From: Ohtaekwangia sp.
GTDB taxonomy: Bacteria > Bacteroidota > Bacteroidia > Cytophagales > Cyclobacteriaceae
Reading direction: 5' to 3'
Length of the DNA stretch: 64,000 bases
Assembly: GCA_021155195.1 (NCBI GenBank)
Contig: JAJNPV010000042.1
Location: forward strand, 186,001 to 250,000
In this document: positions 24,972 to 32,544 of the stretch, piece by piece
Layout: the number at the start of each line of letters is the position of its first letter
Position numbering within the stretch: position 1 is the stretch's first letter
Translations under genes and position numbers: made by a program
Notes under the pieces: generated by a model
Told to the model about the DNA's origin: nothing
Database searches by the model: none
What the model saw: only the letters and a program-made list of their open reading frames with translations

Positions 24972-25636
24972 CGCGGCTCCTTTAAGAATTTAGCCCGCCA
25001 CAGCATATCATGATGCTTCCTGTCCTTGTTTTTCAAATCAGCAAGACTATCATTATCCATTACTGCATCAAATTCTGCGGATAACTGATCGCGCGCTGCT
25101 TGCAGGGTAGATTTTACTGCGTTGAAACTTTCCCAGTTCTTGCCTGCCAACATTAAAAGTTGAGTCCGGTTGCTTTCTGGTTGCAAGCCGATAAAAATTG
25201 CCTGATCGATTATCGGTGTAAGCTCTTCCAGCAATTTTGGAACGGGCGCGGTAAGAAAGACAGCTCGCCAAATCTTATCAAACTGATCAGGTTCGGTTCT
25301 TTTCAATTTCTCCAGGCCACCGTTGTTGGTAAGCTCTGTGAACTTCTCTATTAATTGCGCGCGCATACCTTCAAGCACCGGGCAAGCTTCCGATAGGTTG
25401 CTAGCGCCAAGTTTTAACCAGTCGGAGCGTCTGCCCACGGGTATCACACCAATGAATACCGCCTGATCTAGTAACTGTTCAAACTCAGCCTGGGTACGCT
25501 TTGTACTTTGGTGAGTGCGCGCCTGGATTGGCAGTGGGCGGTGATGACTTAGTTGTTGAAGGCTTCTGGTAATTTCCTCGGGCCATACAACAGGATCACC
25601 CATTTTCGTGTGAATTCTGAGATTCGTGAATTTCAT
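24968..25636 (-). CDS. Element protein made of two copies of an 80-residue module
   Basis: 222 residues. Two internal repeats are visible: about 51-131 (LLDQAVFIGVIPVGRRSDWL to KIWRAVFLTAP) and 136-221 (IIDQAIFIGLQPESNRTQLL to MLWRAKFLKEP). Both share the order D-Q-A-x-F-I-G, R/N, a long helix with R/K-x-Q-L, and W-R-A-x-F-L at the end. The neighbouring 162-residue protein carries a third copy. A resemblance to the C-terminal tails of Mu gpI-type proteins was considered but is weak. No function is assigned. It starts five bases after that neighbour's stop. Confidence 0.6.
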   Translation of the reverse strand: MKFTNLRIHTKMGDPVVWPEEITRSLQQLSHHRPLPIQARTHQSTKRTQAEFEQLLDQAVFIGVIPVGRRSDWLKLGASNLSEACPVLEGMRAQLIEKFTELTNNGGLEKLKRTEPDQFDKIWRAVFLTAPVPKLLEELTPIIDQAIFIGLQPESNRTQLLMLAGKNWESFNAVKSTLQAARDQLSAEFDAVMDNDSLADLKNKDRKHHDMLWRAKFLKEPR

Positions 25637-25641
25637 AATTG

Positions 25642-26130
25642 TTAGAGTTTAAATTGTTTATTGGTTTTGCTTGGAGCTGTCAGGTACTTCGCTTTATAAA
25701 GCTTTTCATATTCAGTCCACTCAAGTGTTGATAATTGGTCGTGGCGCAAGAGGGCATCATAGCGCTTCACAAGCTCCTGCTTTTCAAACTTCAGAATCTC
25801 CTTCAGGTTTGTGAAGGCTTGCCGGTTAGCCAATGCAATTGAGAGATACCTTTGCTTGTGCTCTGGCTTTATCAGTCCTATGAAGCCCGCTTCGTTGACT
25901 ATAGCCGCTGCCTTCTCTCTTAGATTATCATTGTGTTGCATAAGTTTTTGATTTATGATTTGGGCTGGGTAACTACTTTCGGAAAAATCCTGATCAACTG
26001 ATCGAAAGGGCTTGGAAGCCTTCTTAGGATGCGGCCAGCTTTTATTTCCTAGTGTGCGCGCACCTTCCGATCGTTTAACCTGCGCGATGTTTAATGGGTG
26101 TTTAATGCCTTTATAAGTTGCCGCGCTCAT
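25642..26130 (-). CDS. Element protein with one copy of the 80-residue module
   Basis: 162 residues. The first 65 residues are basic and likely disordered (TYKGIKHPLNIAQVKRSEGA, then many Lys/Ser/Pro). From about 70 to 153 there is one copy of the module seen twice in the next gene: AAAIVNEAGFIGLIKPEHKQ, then a long helix, then KLYKAKYLTAP. It overlaps the upstream 157-residue gene by four bases, so the two are translationally coupled. No function is assigned. Confidence 0.6.
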   Translation of the reverse strand: MSAATYKGIKHPLNIAQVKRSEGARTLGNKSWPHPKKASKPFRSVDQDFSESSYPAQIINQKLMQHNDNLREKAAAIVNEAGFIGLIKPEHKQRYLSIALANRQAFTNLKEILKFEKQELVKRYDALLRHDQLSTLEWTEYEKLYKAKYLTAPSKTNKQFKL

Positions 26131-26600
26131 TTCTGTGATTTTGTAGCTCGTCCGGTGGCTTTGTCGATACCCAACTCAGCCAAAACCTCATCCAGCACAG
26201 TCTCACCAAATGTGCGCAGCTCTGCCTTGTTTTGCATTGAAACGAACTGAGTTACTACTAGCACAAGCTCTTTCTCGTTCATTTGCGAGATTGGTTTCTT
26301 TACTGCTCCGCGTCTCTCCAGAAATCGATCTATAATCATGCGATTCACTTCATGCATTTTCGGATACAGCCACTTCATACTGTGGGCGACAGCAAAGACC
26401 TTATTCCGCATTTTGGTGCTAGGGTCATCCTTTACTAAGTATTGAATCAGGTCAGCAGCTTCATTGATGTACATCTGTTTGCGCGATGTCGTGCGACCAC
26501 TTGTAAATTGATCCACTAGCGCGTCTTTCATTTCAGAAAGGTGTTGCCTGGAGATTAGTGTGCTTATCTTTTTGATCTGGTCAGGGGTTGATTTTTTCAT
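26127..26600 (-). CDS. Element protein, GemA-like region possible
   Basis: 157 residues, helical and basic. It begins MKKSTPDQIKKISTLISRQ and has MYINEAADLIQYLVKDDPST, then KVFAVAHSMKWLYPKMHEVN. The layout, a helical start followed by a pattern with Trp near GW/KWLY, loosely recalls the Gp16/GemA region of Mu-like phages, but the similarity is weak. It lies between a 149-residue gene and the module-bearing genes. Function is unknown. Confidence 0.5.
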   Translation of the reverse strand: MKKSTPDQIKKISTLISRQHLSEMKDALVDQFTSGRTTSRKQMYINEAADLIQYLVKDDPSTKMRNKVFAVAHSMKWLYPKMHEVNRMIIDRFLERRGAVKKPISQMNEKELVLVVTQFVSMQNKAELRTFGETVLDEVLAELGIDKATGRATKSQK

Positions 26601-26611
26601 GATTCACGTTT

Positions 26612-27061
26612 TTAATTGTCGTTAAAACATCGTCCAACAAACTCCGCATTGCTTTGCCTATGGAATAAAGGATAGCCACCGAAGTGACTTTCTGCATGCT
26701 TCAAGTGGCTCGCAACTTTTTCTTTCAATAGGTTCAAGACAGCTCTGTCAATAGATTTTGGATTAAGCTCATCCAGAATTTTGATAAAAATCCGCTCATC
26801 AAATGCGTTGCATCCCTCGCTTATAAAAACATCCTGTAGATGGGCAGCAATTATTCCACAAAGAATTTTCTTTGACTGCTGGTAGTTACTCAGCATAATA
26901 ACAACCCGGTTTCCATTGGCATGCAGTTCAACATTCTCCTGGAACCAATCTTTCAGGTAATGTGGAATGATGCGCGCTATGCGCTCGATAGCGCGCGCAG
27001 GGCTTTCGTGCTGGTCGGCCTCAATAGCCAGTAAAAGAGTTTTGCCGCTAATCTTTATCAT
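26612..27061 (-). CDS. Hypothetical element protein
   Basis: 149 residues, not recognised. It starts MIKISGKTLLLAIEADQHES. The middle is helical (ARIIPHYLKDWFQENVEL), and the C-terminus is His/Cys-containing (HFGGYPLFHRQSNAEFVGRC). It overlaps the upstream 84-residue gene by four bases. No membrane segment is visible. Confidence 0.5.
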   Translation of the reverse strand: MIKISGKTLLLAIEADQHESPARAIERIARIIPHYLKDWFQENVELHANGNRVVIMLSNYQQSKKILCGIIAAHLQDVFISEGCNAFDERIFIKILDELNPKSIDRAVLNLLKEKVASHLKHAESHFGGYPLFHRQSNAEFVGRCFNDN

Positions 27062-27312
27062 ACCGCTTTCTTTAATTTCTTACTATCCATCAGTCTTTGA
27101 TACTGTGCTAGCTGGTCATCGCTAAGCAAAGAGGCTTTCAAAATCTCCAGGGTATTGTGCAAAGCATTTCCATATCCATCAGGAAATTGATTTCGATCCA
27201 GGCATCCTGCCTGTATCAATTCAATCAAACCTGTTTGGTACCAGCCAAGTATCTCCACACTTTGAAGCTCGACCTTCATTGTAACTGTTCCGTTCTCGTT
27301 AAAATTGATCAT
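27058..27312 (-). CDS. Hypothetical element protein, first gene of the coupled operon
   Basis: 84 residues, not recognised (MINFNENGTVTMKVELQSVE). The C-terminus is basic (MDSKKLKKAV). A 15-codon frame with a strong GGAGG site overlaps its start, so translation may be coupled from that leader. It is the first gene of the run that goes on to the tail genes. Confidence 0.5.
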   Translation of the reverse strand: MINFNENGTVTMKVELQSVEILGWYQTGLIELIQAGCLDRNQFPDGYGNALHNTLEILKASLLSDDQLAQYQRLMDSKKLKKAV

Positions 27313-27346
27313 AGTTGTATTTGTTTAAAGGGTTAAAAATTTTCAT
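27299..27346 (-). CDS. Possible 15-residue leader peptide overlapping the start of the 84-residue gene
   Basis: MKIFNPLNKYNYDQF begins 10 bases after a perfect GGAGG and ends at a TAA that lies inside the next gene. The 84-residue gene's ATG is at 27312 in another frame. It could feed ribosomes into that gene. Very short frames are common by chance, so this is only suggestive. Confidence 0.3.
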   Translation of the reverse strand: MKIFNPLNKYNYDQF

Positions 27347-27447
27347 TTTATAAAAACCTCCAATGGTGATGCGCTTAATCGCTACGATAAATAATCCATG
27401 ATTCCCGCAGCTATTGAAGCAATGCCACCATATGGAGGAAAGTGATT

Positions 27448-28350
27448 TCATTTATTTTGATTTTGTGATTGCTGATACAAAGCTTCCTCTGCCCGCTCTT
27501 CCAGATAATGGATTACACGATTGTACAGCAACCGATAATTTCGAATTGACTGAAATTCCTTAATGACTTCCAGATCATTCACATCATAGGCATGGCAGAA
27601 TTCTTTGATGTCATCACGTCCAGGTATATCCAATGCCTTCCAGTAAGAGATACGGCTCCACAGCTCAGGAATCCCGGTTACATTTTTATTCACCCATGTC
27701 TGCAACTGTCTTTTGAAATATTCAGGACCTGCTATAATTAGTCCAGCGTTATCCATTGTAGCATCCCGTAACTCATGTATCATTTCAAGAAAGCGTGTTG
27801 TGCGAAATTTTCCAGCTTCATCCAGCGCTAACAGACCACCTGTACTGTTGATGTTTTTTACTATCTGTTTAATGATGAAGTGAATGTTAGGGTTGTTTCG
27901 GATGTTGATTAATTGCACCCCGGATTCCTGTGCTATGTCTTCTATAATTCGGTACTCAGTATATTGATCGTTAGACAATTCATCGATGTTATGATTGGCA
28001 CGGTTGTAATTATCAACTCTTTTATTGTGAATTGTCTCAAATACTGAAACCCAAAAATCCCGCACTGTCATGGATGCGGTTACTGTAACAACAAATACAT
28101 TTTTGTTTTGCTTTTCGAAGTACCTGAGTGCGGTTGACTTGCCCAACCCAGGGTCACCTGCAATTCCCACAAATTTTTTATTTGTAAGTGCGTCCTCGCA
28201 AGCACGCTGAATACTTTGGAAATTGCGCAGGTTCAAAATTTTTACCTTACGATCAACTACTGTTTGATCGTTGGTGGCAACCGTTAAGGTTGGGTTAGCG
28301 TCACCGACCTGGTCGGCTTCGCTTGCTTTTAGAGCTGTTGAGTTGTACAT
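27448..28350 (-). CDS. MuB-like AAA+ ATPase, transposition target-selection protein
   Basis: 300 residues. Walker A GDPGLGKS at 65-72 and Walker B LLALDE at 173-178 are intact. The region NVFVVTVTASMTVRDFWVSV and the C-terminal part EFCHAYDVNDLEVIKEFQSI fit the MuB/TniB/TnsC group of AAA+ proteins that bind target DNA as filaments and deliver it to the transposase. It lies downstream of the transposase gene, separated by a terminator-like hairpin. Confidence 0.88.
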   Translation of the reverse strand: MYNSTALKASEADQVGDANPTLTVATNDQTVVDRKVKILNLRNFQSIQRACEDALTNKKFVGIAGDPGLGKSTALRYFEKQNKNVFVVTVTASMTVRDFWVSVFETIHNKRVDNYNRANHNIDELSNDQYTEYRIIEDIAQESGVQLINIRNNPNIHFIIKQIVKNINSTGGLLALDEAGKFRTTRFLEMIHELRDATMDNAGLIIAGPEYFKRQLQTWVNKNVTGIPELWSRISYWKALDIPGRDDIKEFCHAYDVNDLEVIKEFQSIRNYRLLYNRVIHYLEERAEEALYQQSQNQNK

Positions 28351-28391
28351 TTGTATTCACTTTTTTATTGTTGGATTCGGTAGCAGAATTC

Positions 28392-28425
28392 AAAAAAAAG
28401 CCTGGTAACTGCACTGGGCTTTTTT
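28392..28425 (-). terminator. Terminator or attenuator between transposase and MuB-like genes
   Basis: On the minus strand GCC and GGC flank an inner loop, and the arms continue as A/T pairs, followed by a run of eight T. It begins a few bases past the transposase stop and ends 42 bases before the MuB start. A-B expression may therefore be attenuated or driven by separate promoters. Confidence 0.5.
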
Positions 28426-28427
28426 CA

Positions 28428-30239
28428 TTATAAGGCTCTTATCTTTTCAAATTTTCTATCCTTCTTAACTGTTGTTTCAAAATCAGATTCCGTTTCAATT
28501 GGCCTTGCATCTGTTTCACTTACCTCCGTATTGTATTTCAAAAACTGAAGTCTTAGTAATTCCTCCTGGCTTCGATGCAATTCCTCCTTACCCATAAAGT
28601 GATTGGTATGCACATGCATGTGCGCATCTCTTTGGGTTAAATCGTTAATCATACCAACTGCCATTTTCTTTCTATCATACAAATCCTTCATGATGTCGCG
28701 CTTATTATCGTCAGGCTCTCTGCTTGACAGTCGATACTCATTCTGTTTACGAACTTCAAACAATCTGCTGGTGGAGTTTTTAGGATCATAGCAATGCACA
28801 GTGCTCATGTCTATAGGATCATACTTTACAATTACCTGATGGTATCCAACGCCTGGGCCTTTGCCTTTCATGTTGAGCAGCGTAGGCCAATCCTCTTTAT
28901 TTAGTATGTAATAATACTTTTGGTTATTAACCGTAATTCTGAATTGTCCTGTTGGAGATATTTTTGTCTTTGTGCTTAGCCAGAATAGATTAACTATTTC
29001 TTTTAGTCCTACAGGCGTTGCATAGGGTCTCTCCTGTATACTTTCATAAAGCTCCCTTGCTGATAGTTCTCCTTCAGAGTATGGAGTATCCCCATATTTT
29101 ATAATTGCTTCTTCAATGATTTTTATCGCTTCAGCTCTTGTTGGCAGATTTTCCCTCTTAAGGATTTGTGCTATTGATTTATCGGACTTACGACTGGTGA
29201 TATTTTTTGTCTTTACACCAAGCCCAATTCCATGTGGGTCTAATCCTATTTTTCTACCGATAAGTTCTTGAATTTTCTCAACCTGACTTTTACCAGTGGG
29301 TTGGCCAGGTATGTGCTTAGTAAAAAGAATATTAGGATCGTATTTTAGTGCGGTTGCCTTAAAGTTTTTCCACTCCGGAGTTTTGAAACTGCTGGCATTA
29401 TCTGTTTTTATTTCTCCTGGTAAGTGGCGTGTAGTTCTTGCAGCCATCTCAAGAGCTTTCAAAATCATTATTCGGTTCTCGCTATCATCAACTGAGTACC
29501 CAATCGGATACCGTGAAAACACATCCATCACAATCCAAGTTTTTAATATACCTACAGTCTTATTTTCAATGTCATTGTAAGGAACAGTTGAAGTACCATC
29601 CATCATTACCATTGTAAGGGGAGCACCTGGTTTAATTCCTACGCCAAGTGGGCGTAATGTTTTACCTAATTCAGGATGTTTAGAGTAAGCCCATTGCGGA
29701 TTTTTTCTTACAATATTTTTAACTGAAGAGTAACTGATTATTGGAAGGCTAAGAGCTTTACAGACTTTGATTAGATGCCTGTATGCATCTCTCATTTGGG
29801 CAGTTTCCTTTTCTTTATAGTAATCTCCTAGTATTACCGCATGCTCATCACTAGTACGCTTAGCATTTTGCAGCTTTGTTTTTGATGTAAAGAAAGTCTC
29901 TAGTACATCATCAATCGTTTTTCCTGGCTGTACTTTTGCAAACACACGTTTTAGCTCACTAGGCCGTTTTGGTAACCTGATAGGGATGTTCGTATTGAAT
30001 GCTAAATGAGTGGTGGCTAGTTTCAATAATCTTGGAAGATTTATTGAGCCAGCATATTCAACATGAAGATTGTAAATCGTTTTATATACAGAATGCTTCA
30101 ATGCGATTTGAAGAGGCTTTTCATCACCCGCGTAATGGGCTTCATACCGTTGCACAAATGGATTATAAGAACTCTTTAATACAATTGAGTCTTTGATTCG
30201 CTTTCGTACCTCTGATAAGGTATTGGTATTTGGATTCAT
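28428..30239 (-). CDS. MuA-like DDE transposase
   Basis: 603 residues from the ATG at 30239; a GTG one codon earlier also exists. An N-terminal region of about 200 residues is followed by the RNase-H-type catalytic core. The catalytic triad is visible: Asp at about 214 in MVMMDGTS, Asp at about 280 in IKTDNASSF, and Glu at about 321 in KSQVEKIQEL. Spacing of 66 and 41 residues fits the family. The C-terminal domain has the Mu-type beta-barrel sequence (FRITVNNQKYYYILNKEDW). It catalyses transposition of the element's ends. A hairpin lies just upstream of its start. Confidence 0.92.
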   Translation of the reverse strand: MNPNTNTLSEVRKRIKDSIVLKSSYNPFVQRYEAHYAGDEKPLQIALKHSVYKTIYNLHVEYAGSINLPRLLKLATTHLAFNTNIPIRLPKRPSELKRVFAKVQPGKTIDDVLETFFTSKTKLQNAKRTSDEHAVILGDYYKEKETAQMRDAYRHLIKVCKALSLPIISYSSVKNIVRKNPQWAYSKHPELGKTLRPLGVGIKPGAPLTMVMMDGTSTVPYNDIENKTVGILKTWIVMDVFSRYPIGYSVDDSENRIMILKALEMAARTTRHLPGEIKTDNASSFKTPEWKNFKATALKYDPNILFTKHIPGQPTGKSQVEKIQELIGRKIGLDPHGIGLGVKTKNITSRKSDKSIAQILKRENLPTRAEAIKIIEEAIIKYGDTPYSEGELSARELYESIQERPYATPVGLKEIVNLFWLSTKTKISPTGQFRITVNNQKYYYILNKEDWPTLLNMKGKGPGVGYHQVIVKYDPIDMSTVHCYDPKNSTSRLFEVRKQNEYRLSSREPDDNKRDIMKDLYDRKKMAVGMINDLTQRDAHMHVHTNHFMGKEELHRSQEELLRLQFLKYNTEVSETDARPIETESDFETTVKKDRKFEKIRAL

Positions 30240-30256
30240 CACTTTTTTATTTTACT

Positions 30257-30280
30257 CCTATCGGGTAGCAGGTCGATAGG
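30257..30280 (-). promoter_or_regulatory. Hairpin in the 5' leader of the transposase mRNA
   Basis: CCTATCG (30257-30263) and CGATAGG (30274-30280) form a 7-bp stem with a 10-nt loop. On the minus strand the stem ends about 17 bases before the ATG and overlaps a GGAG ribosome-binding sequence. It could limit transposase translation. Spacing from GGAG to ATG is long, so the effect is uncertain. Confidence 0.35.
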
Positions 30281-30361
30281 CGTTGGTTTTCATTTTTGTT
30301 TTTACTTTTTGGGTTTAAGTAATACTTTATTAAATGGGCTAATTTTTGAATCGTGGAAATT

Positions 30362-30568
30362 TTATATGGAGATCAGCTCTCTATTTAGTTGCTCCTTCTT
30401 TTTAAAATATGTTTTTGCGATCTCAGCAATCTCGGTGGCTGTTTCGGAATTTGTCTCTCGCAAACCCTTCACTACCATCCGCACGTAAGAGGGTGTTACC
30501 GTTTCATTGTGCCTATTTCTAAATATTTCAGAAATAGCCGTGAAATCTCCGTAGTGGTAAGCCTTCAT
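30362..30568 (-). CDS. Small helix-turn-helix regulator, early gene
   Basis: 68 residues. MKAYHYGDFTAISEIFRNRH, then VTPSYVRMVVKGLRETNS, forms a clear helix-turn-helix with the common SYVRxVxKG recognition pattern of small Bacteroidota phage regulators. The C-terminal helix is charged. It lies upstream of the transposase in the same direction and has its own strong promoter. A Ner-like or repressor role in controlling early transcription is the most likely use, but is inferred. Confidence 0.65.
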   Translation of the reverse strand: MKAYHYGDFTAISEIFRNRHNETVTPSYVRMVVKGLRETNSETATEIAEIAKTYFKKKEQLNRELISI

Positions 30569-30599
30569 AAGAATGACTCAGTTAGTTTAAAAATCTAAA

Positions 30600-30644
30600 C
30601 AAATATAATAATTAGTCCTTTTATTCAAAATAGGCAAATTAGTC
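30600..30644 (-). promoter_or_regulatory. Early promoter with flanking GACTAATT direct repeats
   Basis: On the minus strand a TTTG (CAAA at 30626-30629) and a perfect TATATTTG (30607-30600) are separated by 18 bases, a good Bacteroidota promoter. GACTAATT occurs at 30617-30610 and 30644-30637, 27 bases apart and on either side of the -33 element. These may be operators for the small HTH protein encoded just downstream. Confidence 0.65.
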
Positions 30645-30694
30645 AAACTTTTGATTTCTGTAATTTTCACCCTTTAAGGTCGGGAGGCTAAAGC

Positions 30695-31351
30695 TTAATC
30701 TTTAGGTTTTTTTTGATTTAACGATGCGTAGGATAAGGCGAAGCCTTCAGCATCTTCGAAGAATAAAGGATATTTACTTAATAAGGAATTATACTTCTGT
30801 TGACTTCGAGCAATAACTTGGAGGAACTCAAAAAATGAGATTAAGACAATCTGATTAACCTGTTTAATAGTCAGTCCGCTGGCACTAAGTTGCTTTTTAT
30901 TTTCATTTTGGAATTCTGGTTTATACCAATCAAAAAAAGTTAAACCAGATTGGGGATTGCTTCCTTTGTGTCCCAATATTAAGTCGCTCCAGTCATTCTT
31001 TAGTTTTGTATTTGACATCACCCTTTCAAATATTTGGCTGTTAATAAGAGGATACTCAGGCATTAGATTATAGAATGATGAAAATAAATTTGTATCAAAG
31101 TTCTCATTAAAAACAGACACTTGACTTGTAATTAAATCAGTAACTGCCAATACCTCAGAACTAGCCTCTTTACTTCTGATATGTTTTTTAAAATTTTCTG
31201 GTGACTGCAACTCCGAGAAAGAATGACTTTTAACCTTCGTTGTTTTTCTGTTGACTGTTATTAGCAAATACGGTGGATACAATTTTTCATCTCCAACAAT
31301 GTAGGGTCGAAGATTCACATTTATGAAATGCTTAACCGTAATTTTTCCCAT
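30695..31351 (-). CDS. Protein with an N-terminal Arm-type DNA-binding-like region
   Basis: 218 residues. The first 40 residues (VKHFINVNLRPYIVGDEKLY PPYLLITVNRKTTKVKS) resemble the Arm DNA-binding domain at the N-terminus of Bacteroidota tyrosine recombinases. No recombinase catalytic residues follow, and the rest is helical and not recognised. It could be a DNA-binding accessory factor, a repressor in the place where Mu has c, or a remnant. The gene faces the cargo genes head-to-head across a 39-base spacer, where both may be regulated together. Confidence 0.45.
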   Translation of the reverse strand: MGKITVKHFINVNLRPYIVGDEKLYPPYLLITVNRKTTKVKSHSFSELQSPENFKKHIRSKEASSEVLAVTDLITSQVSVFNENFDTNLFSSFYNLMPEYPLINSQIFERVMSNTKLKNDWSDLILGHKGSNPQSGLTFFDWYKPEFQNENKKQLSASGLTIKQVNQIVLISFFEFLQVIARSQQKYNSLLSKYPLFFEDAEGFALSYASLNQKKPKD

Positions 31352-31390
31352 TCGTAAAAAACAGAACTTATATTTACCAGCAAATTACAA

Positions 31391-32056
31391 ATGATCACCC
31401 AAAAGACCACCGCGGATATTGAAAAGGATTTTGACAAATTCTTTCAAGAGATTGGCTTCAATAAAGTTTCTGATTTTGTTGGGAAATCTCCCAGCTTCGA
31501 AAATGCCGACTATATCGAAACGATGCAAAAAATAATTGTTGAATTGAAGGTGATCGATAAGGATTTTTTTGAAGGTGGTGGTGTGATTCACAGATTGAAT
31601 ACAATTGTGACCGTACCAAAAAAGATTGATGAAAATGGTTTTGGTTTATATGAATTCAAATTACCTCCAAAAAATCGAGAGGGTGTTCACGACAGTGTTG
31701 AAGAGCCCTTAAGGAGAATAATAAAAAAGGCGAATAGGCAAATAAAGGAAACAAAGAGGGTTTTGCTTAACGAGAATGGACTTGGTTTTTTATTGCTTGC
31801 CCTAAATTTTCGCAATTCTATCGATCCTGAAACTTTTAGAAAGCTGGCTGGTGATCTTTTATCAAGAGAGTTCTCTTCTATTGATGGGTTTATCATTTGC
31901 ACGCCAACATGGGGAGCCTACGACAAAGCAACTGGATTAGAGCATCCATTGTGTTTGCCCACCACACCTTATGGAGGTTCTGAATATGCTCGGCAAGCCT
32001 GCATTTATATCGGACAAAAATGGGTGGATTTTGGTAACAAAGGTGGACACAAGTGA
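31391..32056 (+). CDS. Cargo protein with PD-(D/E)XK-like motif
   Basis: 221 residues, not assigned to a named family. Residues 33-53 read SPSFENADYI, then about eight residues, then IIVELK. The spacing from Asp40 to Glu51-x-Lys53 fits the PD-(D/E)XK nuclease fold. The motif is by eye and needs structural support. The C-terminus is globular (CIYIGQKWVDF). The gene is coupled by a GTGA overlap to a membrane-anchored partner and sits on the strand opposite to the rest of the element, as cargo or defence genes often do. Confidence 0.5.
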   Translation: MITQKTTADIEKDFDKFFQEIGFNKVSDFVGKSPSFENADYIETMQKIIVELKVIDKDFFEGGGVIHRLNTIVTVPKKIDENGFGLYEFKLPPKNREGVHDSVEEPLRRIIKKANRQIKETKRVLLNENGLGFLLLALNFRNSIDPETFRKLAGDLLSREFSSIDGFIICTPTWGAYDKATGLEHPLCLPTTPYGGSEYARQACIYIGQKWVDFGNKGGHK

Positions 32057-32439
32057 CAAGATTATTTAAAGGCTTTGTAATTATCCTGCTATCATTGGTA
32101 GCACTCTTATACATCAGTGATTTTTTTACTGATGAATCATCACATAGTCAAACCTTACCATCTTCTCAAGGTAAAACAGTTATGGACATAGAAGCATTAG
32201 CCGAAATCAGGAGAGAGCCAAAAGTAAAAGAGGCAATCATTACAGAATCTGGTGTACTGTATGCTTCAGTTCTTGATGATGGTACCAATCGCTCTGGTTA
32301 CGCTACTTACCTCTGCGAAGTTCTGAGAGCAAAACGTTCTACCGCTAGCCGTGTTAAAGTGATCAGATTTGCATCTCATAATGATCCTAAAAGAGACAAC
32401 GCTTACGGTGTTCTCCTGGGCGAGTCCTGGTGTAAGTAA
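32053..32439 (+). CDS. Membrane-anchored cargo partner protein
   Basis: 128 residues. One N-terminal membrane segment (about 5-24, FKGFVIILLSLVALLYISDF) is followed by a soluble domain with one Cys near the middle (YLCEVLRAKRST) and one at the end (GESWCK), which could form a disulfide in the periplasm. The start is a GTG that overlaps the stop of the upstream gene (GTGA). Co-expression with the PD-(D/E)XK-like protein suggests a two-gene unit such as an effector and its partner. No family was recognised. Confidence 0.5.
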   Translation: MTRLFKGFVIILLSLVALLYISDFFTDESSHSQTLPSSQGKTVMDIEALAEIRREPKVKEAIITESGVLYASVLDDGTNRSGYATYLCEVLRAKRSTASRVKVIRFASHNDPKRDNAYGVLLGESWCK

Positions 32440-32544
32440 ATTGCACTGTGGGATAAATTAGGTTACTAAAAGGATATTTAATGGCTACTTTATAGGTGTT
32501 AAACTCCCACAGCTAGTGAGGTAATAGGTATAAATCGGATTTTG

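Noticed and set aside
24968..26130. Naming the module proteins as Mu gpI protease or scaffold
   Set aside because: Only a loose resemblance to the C-terminal tail of gpI; no protease motif is present.
30690..30710. CTAAAG/CTTTAG hairpin followed by T as a terminator
   Set aside because: The T run is on the plus strand, where no gene precedes it, and the hairpin overlaps a minus-strand stop codon.
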